A stretch of DNA of 64,000 nt. Origin: Catellatospora bangladeshensis (GTDB lineage Bacteria > Actinomycetota > Actinomycetes > Mycobacteriales > Micromonosporaceae). Location of the stretch: contig NZ_BONF01000044.1 of assembly GCF_016862575.1 (NCBI RefSeq), positions 43,613-107,612 of the forward strand, in the 5' to 3' direction. Shown one piece after another: positions 1 through 8,821 of the stretch. The notes beneath the pieces were generated by a model. It ran no database searches. It worked only from the letters and a program-made list of their open reading frames with translations, and was not told the origin of the DNA. Position numbers and translations under genes: made by a program. How positions within the stretch are numbered: position 1 is the first letter of the stretch; each line of letters opens with the position of its first letter.

Positions 1-2
1 TC

Positions 3-392
3 AAGCGCATCCCGTGGGCGCTGCGCGTCAACATCTCCGCGCTGACCGGGCGGGCCGTCGAGAAGCTCGCGCCGATGCTGCGTACCGCGCTGGCGAGCTG
101 GGAGAAGCGCATCCCGACCGGCCAGCTCAACCAGTGGCTGACCGCGCTGGTGCAGGCGACGCCGCACCCGGTGCGCGGCGGCCGGGCCCCGCGCATCCTG
201 TTCGCCACCCAGCCCAGCGTGGCGCCGCCGAAGTTCGTGCTGTTCACGACGCAGCCGCTGGACCCGGGTTACGTCCGGTTCGTCGAGCGCAAGCTGCGCG
301 AGGAGTTCGGCTTCGAGGGCAGCCCGATCGACATCTCGGTCAAGCCGCGCAAGGAGAAGGGCCCCGGCGGCCGCGGCCGTACCCACGGCTGA
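3..392 (+). CDS. der: GTPase Der (EngA), C-terminal fragment
   Basis: The gene starts before the window; 129 residues plus the stop are visible. They match the end of the second G domain and the KH-like domain of Der, the tandem-GTPase that matures the 50S ribosomal subunit. Visible landmarks are INISALTG-like [14 protein letters not shown] (late G-domain strand and helix), then [14 protein letters not shown] and [17 protein letters not shown], typical of the Der KH domain, and a basic tail [13 protein letters not shown] suited to rRNA contact. A terminator follows directly. The GTP-binding motifs lie outside the window, so the call rests on the C-terminal domain alone. Confidence 0.9.
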   Translation, partial: KRIPWALRVNISALTGRAVEKLAPMLRTALASWEKRIPTGQLNQWLTALVQATPHPVRGGRAPRILFATQPSVAPPKFVLFTTQPLDPGYVRFVERKLREEFGFEGSPIDISVKPRKEKGPGGRGRTHG

Positions 393-410
393 TCGTCCTG
401 TAACGCGAAG

Positions 411-448
411 CTCCCGTCACGCTGTCCGCACAGCGTGGCGGGAGTTTT
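411..448 (+). terminator. Rho-independent terminator after der
   Basis: A 14-bp stem (CTCCCGTCACGCTG at 411-424 pairing with CAGCGTGGCGGGAG at 431-444, one wobble) with a 6-nt loop is followed by TTTT. It lies between der and the convergent copper chaperone gene. Confidence 0.85.
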
Positions 449-456
449 CGCAGGCG

Positions 457-669
457 CTACAGCAGCACCGTGCGGTAGCCGTGGGCCTCGATCGCGCGGG
501 CGACGTCCCCGGTGGTCAGGCGGGCCGGGTCGAACTCGACCTCGGTGCGTCCGCCGTGGACCGTGGTCCAGCTGCGGGTCACCCCGGGCAGCTTGGCCAC
601 CGTCTCGTCGATGAGCTGCGCGCAGGACCCGCAGTGCATTCCGGACACGGCGAACGCGTGCTTGCTCAT
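457..669 (-). CDS. Heavy-metal-associated (HMA) domain copper chaperone, CopZ-like
   Basis: This 70-residue single-domain protein has the HMA metal site GMHCGSC, with Cys13 and Cys16 placed in the first loop, followed by a beta-alpha-beta-beta-alpha-beta pattern. It should bind Cu(I) in the cytosol and pass it to a P-type ATPase or to a copper-sensing repressor. No ATPase or CsoR gene is visible beside it, so the partner must be elsewhere. The ATG at 669 has a good ribosome site (GGGGAG, 7 nt upstream). Length matches stand-alone chaperones rather than a truncated ATPase. Confidence 0.88.
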   Translation of the reverse strand: MSKHAFAVSGMHCGSCAQLIDETVAKLPGVTRSWTTVHGGRTEVEFDPARLTTGDVARAIEAHGYRTVLL

Positions 670-744
670 GCTCGATCTCCCCGATCTGGTGACGGCCTAC
701 GCGATGCCTAACGGCAGATCGTGTGTAAGGGCACGCGCGGGCGG

Positions 745-750
745 TACTGT
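745..750 (+). promoter_or_regulatory. -10 box, leaderless promoter of the type III PKS operon
   Basis: TACTGT ends 6 nt before the ATG at 757 and no ribosome site precedes that ATG, so transcription probably starts at or next to the start codon. Confidence 0.55.
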
Positions 751-756
751 CAGTGC

Positions 757-1842
757 ATGATTCACATCGATGTGTCATCGGCGCCGCAGGTGTCGGCGGT
801 GCGCCTGGCGTTCCCGGCGCACCGTTACCGCCAGGAGGACATCGTCGCCGAGTTCACCGCGATGTGCCTGCCCGGCGAGCATCCGGGGCGGGAGGTGTTC
901 ACCCGCTTCGGCCGCACCACCGGCGTGCAGACCCGGCACCTGGCCCTGCCGCTGGAGCAGTACGCCGGGCTGACCGGGTTCACCCAGGCCAACGACGCGT
1001 TCATCGAGGTGGCGCTGGAGCTGGGCGAGGCCGCGCTGCTCGCGGCGCTGGACGCGGCCGGGATCCGCCCCGACGAGGTCGATCTGATCGCGACCACCAG
1101 CGTCACCGGCCTGGCCGTGCCGTCGCTGGAGGCGCGGCTGGCCCTGAAGGCGGGGCTGCGCCCCGACGTGAAACGGCTGCCGCTGTTCGGGCTGGGCTGC
1201 GTGGCCGGGGCGGCCGGGGTGGCCCGGCTGCACGATTACCTGCGCGCCTGGCCGGACCAGGTGGCGGTGCTGCTGGCGGTGGAGCTGTGCTCGCTGACCG
1301 TGCAGCAGGAGGACACCACGCACGCCAACCTCGTCGCCTCCAGCCTGTTCGGCGACGGCGCGGCGGCGGTGGTGATGGTCGGCGCCGGACGCGCCGCAGA
1401 CACGCCCGGCCGCCCCCGGGTGCTGTCCACCCGCAGCCGCCTCTACCCCGACACCGAGCAGGTGATGGGCTGGCGCATCGGCTCCAGCGGCTTCCGCATC
1501 GTGCTGTCCACCGAGGTCGCCCCGATCGCCGAGCGTTTCCTCGGCGGCGACGTGCGCGGCTTCCTCGGCGAGCACGAGCTGGACCCGGCGCAGGTGGCGA
1601 CCTGGGTGTGCCATCCCGGCGGGCCGAAGGTCATCGACACCATCGAGCGGGTGCTGGACCTGCCCGCCGACGCGCTGCTGCCGACGCGGCGCTCGCTGGC
1701 CGACAAGGGCAACCTGTCGTCGGTGTCGGTGCTGGACGTGCTGCACGAGGCGATGGCCGCCGCGCCGCCGTCCGGCGAGCCCGGTCTCATGATCGCCATG
1801 GGGCCGGGGTTCTGTTCCGAACTCGTCCTGCTGAGGTGGTGA
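757..1842 (+). CDS. Type III polyketide synthase (chalcone/stilbene synthase family), alkylresorcinol-synthase-like
   Basis: A 361-residue thiolase-fold condensing enzyme. The catalytic triad is complete: Cys148 in GLGCVAGAAG, His286 in WVCHPGGPKV and Asn319 in GNLSSVSV; the family GPGF loop appears as AMGPGFCSE near the end. It should load an acyl starter and extend it with malonyl (or methylmalonyl) units to a resorcinol or pyrone. The next two genes encode an isoprenylcysteine-methyltransferase-like protein and an FAD oxidoreductase. This order resembles srsABC of Streptomyces griseus, which makes methylated and hydroxylated alkylresorcinols (phenolic lipids). The ATG at 757 is favoured by the -10 box just upstream. 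The starter and chain length cannot be read from sequence. Confidence 0.92.
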   Translation: MIHIDVSSAPQVSAVRLAFPAHRYRQEDIVAEFTAMCLPGEHPGREVFTRFGRTTGVQTRHLALPLEQYAGLTGFTQANDAFIEVALELGEAALLAALDAAGIRPDEVDLIATTSVTGLAVPSLEARLALKAGLRPDVKRLPLFGLGCVAGAAGVARLHDYLRAWPDQVAVLLAVELCSLTVQQEDTTHANLVASSLFGDGAAAVVMVGAGRAADTPGRPRVLSTRSRLYPDTEQVMGWRIGSSGFRIVLSTEVAPIAERFLGGDVRGFLGEHELDPAQVATWVCHPGGPKVIDTIERVLDLPADALLPTRRSLADKGNLSSVSVLDVLHEAMAAAPPSGEPGLMIAMGPGFCSELVLLRW

Positions 1843-1846
1843 GGCG

Positions 1847-2359
1847 TTGCTCCCGTACACCCTGCTGATCCTCGCCGTGGCCGGTGAGCGCCTGGTGGAG
1901 CTGGTGGTGTCCAAGCGCCACGCGCGCTGGGCGCTGGCCCGCGGCGGCCGCGAGTACGGCCGGGGCCACTACCCCTACATGGTGGCGCTGCACACCGCGC
2001 TGCTGGCCGGGTGCCTGGCCGAGGTGTGGCTGCTGGACCGGCCGTTCCTGCCCTGGCTGGGCTGGCCCATGCTGGCGCTGGTGCTGGCGAGCCAGGCGCT
2101 GCGCTGGTGGTGCGTGACCACCCTGGGCCCCCGCTGGAACACCCTGGTCATCGTGGTGCCCGGCCTGCCGCTGGTCGACCGCGGGCCCTACCGCTGGCTG
2201 CGTCACCCGAACTACCTGGCCGTGGTGGTCGAGGGCATCGCGCTGCCGCTGGTGCACACCGCCTGGCTGACCGCGCTGATCTTCACGCTGCTCAACTTCG
2301 CGGTCCTCGCGGTGCGGATCCGCGTCGAGGACCGCGCGCTGGCCGAGGCCGTCGCATGA
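1847..2359 (+). CDS. Isoprenylcysteine carboxyl methyltransferase-like integral membrane methyltransferase (SrsB-like)
   Basis: A 170-residue protein with about four hydrophobic helices (for example residues 2-12, 45-60 and 65-80) and the ICMT signature near residues 105-130, where GPYRWLRHPNYLAV carries the conserved RHPxY motif for S-adenosylmethionine binding. It begins with TTG 4 nt after the PKS stop, so it is translationally linked to it. In srs-type clusters the equivalent protein methylates the alkylresorcinol ring; that role is inferred here from position. General phospholipid methyltransferases share the same fold. Confidence 0.8.
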   Translation: MLPYTLLILAVAGERLVELVVSKRHARWALARGGREYGRGHYPYMVALHTALLAGCLAEVWLLDRPFLPWLGWPMLALVLASQALRWWCVTTLGPRWNTLVIVVPGLPLVDRGPYRWLRHPNYLAVVVEGIALPLVHTAWLTALIFTLLNFAVLAVRIRVEDRALAEAVA

Positions 2360-2387
2360 GCGCCCGCCCCGGGCCACAGGGCACGGC

Positions 2388-3419
2388 GTGAACTTTGACG
2401 CCGACGTGCTCGTCGCGGGCGGGGGACCGGCCGGGCTGGCGACCGCGCTGCTGGCCCGGCGGGCCGGGCTGAGCGTCGTGGTCGCCGAGCCGCGCACGGG
2501 CCCGGTCGACAAGGCGTGCGGCGAGGGCCTGATGCCGGGCGGCCTGACCCGGCTGCTCGCGCTCGGCGTCGACCCCGCCGGGGTGCCGTTCCACGGCATC
2601 GCCTACCGCGCCGGGTCACGCTCGGCCCAGGCCCGCTTCGCGGCCGGGCCGGGTCGCGGGGTGCGCCGCACCACCCTGCACGCGGCGCTGCGCGACCGCG
2701 CCGGGCAGGCCGGGGTCTCCTGGGTGGCCGAGCGGGTCGGGCAGGTGCGGCAGGACGCGCACGGGGTCACCGCGGCGGGGGTACGCGCACGCTGGCTGGT
2801 CGGCGCCGACGGCCTGCACTCGCGGGTGCGCCGCGAGTCCGGCATCGCCTCGGCGGCCGGCCGCCCGGCGCGGTTCGGGCAGCGCCGCCACTACACCGTC
2901 GCGCCCTGGTCGGACCTGGTCGAGGTGTGGTGGTCGGCGCACGCGGAGGCGTACGTGACCCCGGTCGCCCCGGACCTGGTCGGCGTCGCGGTGCTGCACC
3001 GGCGCGCCGGGCACGGGTACGACCGGCTGCTCGACGGCTTCCCCGAGCTGCGGGAACGGCTCGGCGGCGCGGTGGCCGGGCCGGTGCGCGGCGCGGGCCC
3101 GCTGCGGCGCACCGTCGGTGCCCGGGTGGCGGGACGGGTGCTGCTGGTGGGCGACGCGGCCGGGTACGAGGACGCGCTCACCGGGGAGGGCGTCAGCCTC
3201 GCTCTGGACCAGGCCGAAGCCGCCGTGGCCGCGCTGACCGGCGGCGACCTCGCCGGGTACGAGGCCCAGTGGCGGCGGCGCACCCGCACCTACCGGCTGC
3301 TCACCCGGGGCCTGGTGCTGCTGACCGCGGCCCGTCCGGTGCGCGCGGCGGTGGTGCCGCTGTGCGCCGCGGTGCCGCCGCTGTTCCGCGGCGCCGTCAA
3401 CACGCTGGCCGGTGGATAG
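2388..3419 (+). CDS. FAD-dependent monooxygenase/geranylgeranyl-reductase-type oxidoreductase (SrsC-like position)
   Basis: A 343-residue flavoprotein. The N-terminal Rossmann motif VAGGGPAGLATA (about residues 9-20), a KACGEGLMPGG segment and the second FAD motif VLLVGDAAGYEDALTGEG near residue 255 identify the p-hydroxybenzoate hydroxylase/geranylgeranyl reductase superfamily. As third gene of the PKS operon it probably hydroxylates the phenolic lipid ring to a quinol or quinone, as SrsC does. The GTG at 2388 gives the full FAD-binding strand. The 28 nt between the stop of the methyltransferase gene and this start have only a weak purine run as ribosome site. Confidence 0.82.
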   Translation: MNFDADVLVAGGGPAGLATALLARRAGLSVVVAEPRTGPVDKACGEGLMPGGLTRLLALGVDPAGVPFHGIAYRAGSRSAQARFAAGPGRGVRRTTLHAALRDRAGQAGVSWVAERVGQVRQDAHGVTAAGVRARWLVGADGLHSRVRRESGIASAAGRPARFGQRRHYTVAPWSDLVEVWWSAHAEAYVTPVAPDLVGVAVLHRRAGHGYDRLLDGFPELRERLGGAVAGPVRGAGPLRRTVGARVAGRVLLVGDAAGYEDALTGEGVSLALDQAEAAVAALTGGDLAGYEAQWRRRTRTYRLLTRGLVLLTAARPVRAAVVPLCAAVPPLFRGAVNTLAGG

Positions 3420-3467
3420 GGCTGGAGATCACGGTGTCGCACCCGTTAGGAACCGGGCGTTCTCGGA

Positions 3468-3473
3468 TACGGT
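3468..3473 (+). promoter_or_regulatory. -10 box, leaderless promoter of mscL
   Basis: TACGGT lies 7 nt before the ATG at 3481. No ribosome site is seen between them, pointing to a leaderless message. Confidence 0.5.
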
Positions 3474-3480
3474 GTTCGGC

Positions 3481-3918
3481 ATGCTGAACGGTTTCAAGAA
3501 CTTCGTCATGCGCGGCAACGTCGTGGACCTCGCGGTCGGTGTGGTCATCGGTGCCGCCTTCACCTCGCTGGTCACCCAGTTCACGAAGTCGTTCCTGGAA
3601 CCCTTGATCAATCTGGTCGGCGCGAAGCCCGACGGGGCCGGTGGCGCGTTCGATCTCGTGCACAAGGGCAACGCGGTCGCCTGGGGCGCGTTCGTCAACG
3701 CGCTGATCACCTTCGTGCTCACCGCGGCGGTGCTGTACTTCCTGGTCGTGCTGCCGATGAACAAGCTGGCCGAGCGGCGTAACAAGGGGAAGGAGCCGGA
3801 GCCGGCCCCGGTGACCGAGGACATCCGGCTGCTCACCGAGATCCGTGACGCGCTGGTCGCGGCCCGGGTGCCCGCGCAGGCGGTGCACAAGGAGAACGAC
3901 CACGCCAACGACCGCTGA
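3481..3918 (+). CDS. mscL: Large-conductance mechanosensitive channel MscL
   Basis: A 145-residue protein with the family start MLNGFKNFVMRGNVVDLAVG, an amphipathic N-terminal helix followed by TM1 (about residues 15-45), a short periplasmic loop, TM2 (about 68-95) and a charged cytoplasmic bundle ending in Asp and Arg. It forms a pentameric pore that opens under membrane tension during hypo-osmotic shock. Length fits the family (about 130-150). An open frame extends upstream, but the conserved N-terminus and the -10 box fix the ATG at 3481. Confidence 0.95.
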   Translation: MLNGFKNFVMRGNVVDLAVGVVIGAAFTSLVTQFTKSFLEPLINLVGAKPDGAGGAFDLVHKGNAVAWGAFVNALITFVLTAAVLYFLVVLPMNKLAERRNKGKEPEPAPVTEDIRLLTEIRDALVAARVPAQAVHKENDHANDR

Positions 3919-3929
3919 CCAGCGGCTGA

Positions 3930-6068
<2,139 letters not shown>

Positions 6069-6110
6069 GCGACACCCTCAGTCGGCTCCCAGGTTGCGAC
6101 TTCCGCGCGG

Positions 6111-6116
6111 ATACTA
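6111..6116 (-). promoter_or_regulatory. Possible -10 box for the Ser/Thr kinase gene
   Basis: On the reverse strand the hexamer reads TAGTAT, 42 nt before the ATG at 6068. No convincing -35 box was found, so this is tentative. Confidence 0.35.
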
Positions 6117-6277
6117 TCCCCATCTATCCCTGGCGGCCGGTTGACACCACATGACACCGTCGGGATTGGAATCACCGTCTGGGAGCGCTTAGGCAGCCAT
6201 CATGCCCTGCCGTCCGGTTCGCCGCACACCCACCCCCAGTGAGTTCCGTGGATTGGTACGGCTGTTCGAAGTAGGCG

Positions 6278-6283
6278 TAGAAT
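6278..6283 (+). promoter_or_regulatory. -10 box, leaderless promoter of alkB
   Basis: TAGAAT lies 8 nt before the ATG at 6292. The gap has no ribosome site, so the message is probably leaderless. I saw no clear LexA palindrome here. Confidence 0.55.
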
Positions 6284-6291
6284 GCCTGTTC

Positions 6292-6924
6292 ATGGGGCAC
6301 GCACACCAGCCGTCGATGTTCGATCTCGCCGAGCGGGCCACGCTCGGGCCGCTGGCCGGAGCGGTGACCCGGCACCCGCTCACCCGGGGCGCCTGGGTCG
6401 ACCACCTGCCCGGCTGGGTCGGCGGCTCCGAGCAGGTGCTGGAGGTCCTGCTGGACCAGGTCGACTGGCGGGCCGAGCGGCGCGAGATGTACGAGCGCGA
6501 GGTCGACGTCCCCCGCCTGCTGCGCTGGTACGGCGCGGACGAGCCGCTGCCGCATCCGCTGCTCGCGCAGGCCCGCGCCGCGCTCAGCGCGTACTACGCG
6601 CCGGAGCTGGGGGAGCCGTTCACCACCGCCGGCATGTGCCTCTACCGGGACGGGCGCGACAGCGTGGCCTGGCACGGCGACACCATCGGGCGCGGCTCGC
6701 ACAGCGACACCATGGTCGCCATCGTGTCGTTCGGCGAGCCGCGGCCGCTCCTGCTGCGCCCCCGCGGCGGCGGCGAGCACAGCATCCGGTTCCCGCTCGG
6801 CCACGGTGATCTCGTGGTGATGGGCGGCTCCTGCCAGCGCACCTGGGAGCACTGCATCCCGAAGACCACCCGCCACGCGGGGCCCCGGGTCAGCGTCCAG
6901 TTCCGCCCGGCCGGCGTCGCCTGA
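6292..6924 (+). CDS. alkB: Alpha-ketoglutarate-dependent DNA dioxygenase AlkB
   Basis: A 210-residue Fe(II)/2-oxoglutarate dioxygenase that removes N-alkyl lesions (such as 1-methyladenine and 3-methylcytosine) from DNA or RNA by oxidation. The iron ligands are visible as His128 and Asp130 in WHGD and His187 in WEHCIPK; the 2-oxoglutarate-binding arginines lie in RVSVQFRP at the end. The MYEREVDVPRLLRWY segment is typical of actinobacterial AlkB. An upstream in-frame ATG at 6202 is possible, but the -10 box and family length support 6292. Confidence 0.9.
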   Translation: MGHAHQPSMFDLAERATLGPLAGAVTRHPLTRGAWVDHLPGWVGGSEQVLEVLLDQVDWRAERREMYEREVDVPRLLRWYGADEPLPHPLLAQARAALSAYYAPELGEPFTTAGMCLYRDGRDSVAWHGDTIGRGSHSDTMVAIVSFGEPRPLLLRPRGGGEHSIRFPLGHGDLVVMGGSCQRTWEHCIPKTTRHAGPRVSVQFRPAGVA

Positions 6925-6931
6925 CCGCGGG

Positions 6932-7168
6932 CTACTCGGCGCCCAGGCCGAGGCGCTCGCGCAGCTTGCCCCGGCGGTCCTCCAGCACCGCGATGAGCGC
7001 CTCCTGCTCCTCGGCGCTGCTGATCAGCAGGCTGGTGTCGCCCGGGTCGCCGGGGCCGTCCTCCCGGTTGCCGACCTCCTCCCGGATCTGCTGTGCCTGG
7101 CTGCGCAGCTCCGCGATCATCGAGTCGACCTGCTGCAGCTCCCGCTCCATCGCATGCTCACCACTCAT
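6932..7168 (-). CDS. Small coiled-coil protein of unknown function
   Basis: A 78-residue acidic protein. Residues 1-37 and 50-75 show heptad-like patterns rich in Leu, Glu, Gln and Arg (MERELQQVDSMIAEL and LIAVLEDRRGKLRERLG), split by a flexible DGPGDPGD linker, so a helical hairpin is likely. No enzyme motif is visible. It is convergent with alkB, 8 nt away. Coding is supported by length, codon use and a plausible start, but I do not recognise the family. Confidence 0.6.
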   Translation of the reverse strand: MSGEHAMERELQQVDSMIAELRSQAQQIREEVGNREDGPGDPGDTSLLISSAEEQEALIAVLEDRRGKLRERLGLGAE

Positions 7169-7272
7169 GCGTCCATTGTCCGCTTTCGCCCCACCCGCCG
7201 CGCCCCAATCCGCCCGCTGACGGGTTCCCGCATGGTGGACGGCGGGGGATGTGCGGGCGGGGTGGGGTGCTT

Positions 7273-7278
7273 CATACT
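7273..7278 (+). promoter_or_regulatory. -10-like box before the ThrE-type exporter
   Basis: CATACT lies 6 nt before the GTG at 7285. The spacing matches the other leaderless genes in this window; the hexamer itself is weaker. Confidence 0.4.
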
Positions 7279-7284
7279 TCCGCG

Positions 7285-8520
7285 GTGAGCGTGCCGCCCG
7301 AGAATCTGCTTGAGTTCCTCCGCCAGTGCGGCGTGGCCCTCTGCCTGGCCGGGGAGTCGGCCAACCGGATCCCCGACGAGCTGGTCGCGCTGGCCGATGC
7401 GTACGGGGTGGACGACGTGGAGTTCCTCGTCGTGCCGACGGGGGTGTTCGTCCGGTCGCGGGGCGGCGGCGGGGTGGTCGTGGACTTCGCGAACGCCGAC
7501 GGGCCGCCGCTGCGGCTGGACCAGATCGATCAGCTGTACAAACTGTTCGAGCAGGTCAAGGCCGCGCCGATCCCGCCCGCCGAGGGGATCGTGAAGGTGC
7601 GGGAGATCCTCGACGCGCCGCCCCGGCACGGGAACCTCGTGCCGGTGCTCGGGCACGGGGTGCTCACCGTCGGGATCGGGCTGCTGTTCGTGCGGGACGG
7701 GCGGGCGCTGGTCAGTTTGGCGCTGCTCGGGCTGCTGGTGGGGGTGCTGCGGCTGGTGGCCGAGCGGGTGCAGGTGCTCTCGCTCGCGCTGCCGGTGGCT
7801 GCGGCGATGCTGGTGACGTTTCTGGCGTATCGGTACAGCCCTGAGCTGGGGGCGGATCCGGCAAGTCTGCTGATTCCGCCGCTGGCGACGTTCCTGCCGG
7901 GGGCGGCGCTGACGTTGGGGGCGCAGGAGATGGTCACGCGGTCGATCATCAGTGGGGCGAGTCGGCTGGTGTCGAGCGTGTACGTGTTGCTGCTGCTCAC
8001 GTTCGGGATCTATGCGGGGATGCAGCTTGCGGGGCCGGTGCAGGAGGTGCCGGTGCCGGAGCAGCTCGGGTCCTGGGCGCCCTGGGTGGGGGTGCTGGTG
8101 TTCGGGGTCGGGATCTATCTGAACAGTGCGGCGCCGTCGCGGTCGCTGCCTTGGCTGATCGTGACGCTGTTTGTGGCGTACGGGGCGCAGTTCCTGGTGG
8201 GGTCGTGGACGGGGGGTGTGTTCGCGGCGTTCGTGGGTGGGCTGCTGATCGTGCCGCTGGCCAATGCGGTGCAGCGGATGGGTGGGCCGCCTGCGCAGGT
8301 GGTGTTCCTGCCGTCGTTCTGGCTGCTGGTGCCGGGGGCGTTGAGCCTGGTGGGGGTCAGTGGGCTGACGGGGCTGGTGGAGTTGTCGGCTACCGGGCGG
8401 TCGAATCTGATCACGGCGTTCTTGACCGTGGTGGCGGTGTCCTTGGGTGTGCTGGTCGGGTCGAGTCTGCTGTCCAATGTGACGGCGAGTTCGCGGCTGT
8501 ATACCTCGCGGTCCGCCTGA
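7285..8520 (+). CDS. ThrE/YjjP-family threonine/serine exporter-like membrane protein
   Basis: A 411-residue protein with a soluble N-terminal part (about 1-115; CLAGESANRIPDEL and PTGVFVRSRGGGGVVVDFAN) typical of the ThrE domain and about nine to ten membrane helices from residue 125 onward, including the second ThrE-type domain. Family members export threonine or serine by proton antiport; the substrate here is inferred. The frame stays open upstream to 7093, but that part has poor coding character, and the -10-like box plus the family N-terminus support GTG 7285. Codon use drifts to more G/T-rich codons (GGG, GTG) than the neighbours. Confidence 0.82.
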   Translation: MSVPPENLLEFLRQCGVALCLAGESANRIPDELVALADAYGVDDVEFLVVPTGVFVRSRGGGGVVVDFANADGPPLRLDQIDQLYKLFEQVKAAPIPPAEGIVKVREILDAPPRHGNLVPVLGHGVLTVGIGLLFVRDGRALVSLALLGLLVGVLRLVAERVQVLSLALPVAAAMLVTFLAYRYSPELGADPASLLIPPLATFLPGAALTLGAQEMVTRSIISGASRLVSSVYVLLLLTFGIYAGMQLAGPVQEVPVPEQLGSWAPWVGVLVFGVGIYLNSAAPSRSLPWLIVTLFVAYGAQFLVGSWTGGVFAAFVGGLLIVPLANAVQRMGGPPAQVVFLPSFWLLVPGALSLVGVSGLTGLVELSATGRSNLITAFLTVVAVSLGVLVGSSLLSNVTASSRLYTSRSA

Positions 8521-8612
8521 CTTCGTGCGGGCCTGCCGTTGAAGGCGGGCTGGCGAGGAGTGGGGTGGGTGGGGCTCGGCGGTCGGTGCCGCGCCTCGGC
8601 GGGCGCACGTCC

Positions 8613-8677
8613 AAGATCGGCGTTTCGTGTCAGAAGCTGTGGTGTGGCCATAGGTTTCGACACGAAACGGCGATCTT
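8613..8677. repeat. Palindromic repeat family A, copy 1
   Basis: Arms of 19 bp (8613-8631 and 8659-8677; core GTTTCGTGTC / GACACGAAAC) match in 18 positions around a 27-nt loop. Copies at 8708, 26455 and 28917 share the AAGATCG...TCTCGTGTC design. Confidence 0.8.
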
Positions 8678-8707
8678 CGGCTGGCCGGGGTGGGGTGGGT
8701 GGGGTGG

Positions 8708-8770
8708 AGATCGGTGTCTCGTGTCGAAAGGTGGGGTAGGAGCACAGGTTTCGACACGAGACAGCGATCT
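8708..8770. repeat. Palindromic repeat family A, copy 2
   Basis: Arms of 22 bp (8708-8729 and 8749-8770; core TCTCGTGTCGAAA) match in all but one position around a 19-nt loop. It sits 30 bp from copy 1. Confidence 0.8.
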
Positions 8771-8821
8771 TGGTCGCCGCGCGCCGCGCGGGGCGGCGCG
8801 GGGCGGCGCGGCGCGGGGTGG

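Larger units (their letters stand above)
8521..8821. other. Intergenic region filled by two long palindromes
   Basis: No gene is credible in these 301 bases between convergent genes. They hold two copies of repeat family A (8613-8677 and 8708-8770) and a GGCGCGGGGC-rich tract at 8775-8820. The palindromes probably act as a bidirectional transcription barrier. Confidence 0.7.

Noticed and set aside
6241..6291. LexA (SOS) box before alkB
   Set aside because: A TTCGAA-containing stretch is present, but it lacks the second half-site at the right spacing, so no SOS operator was called.
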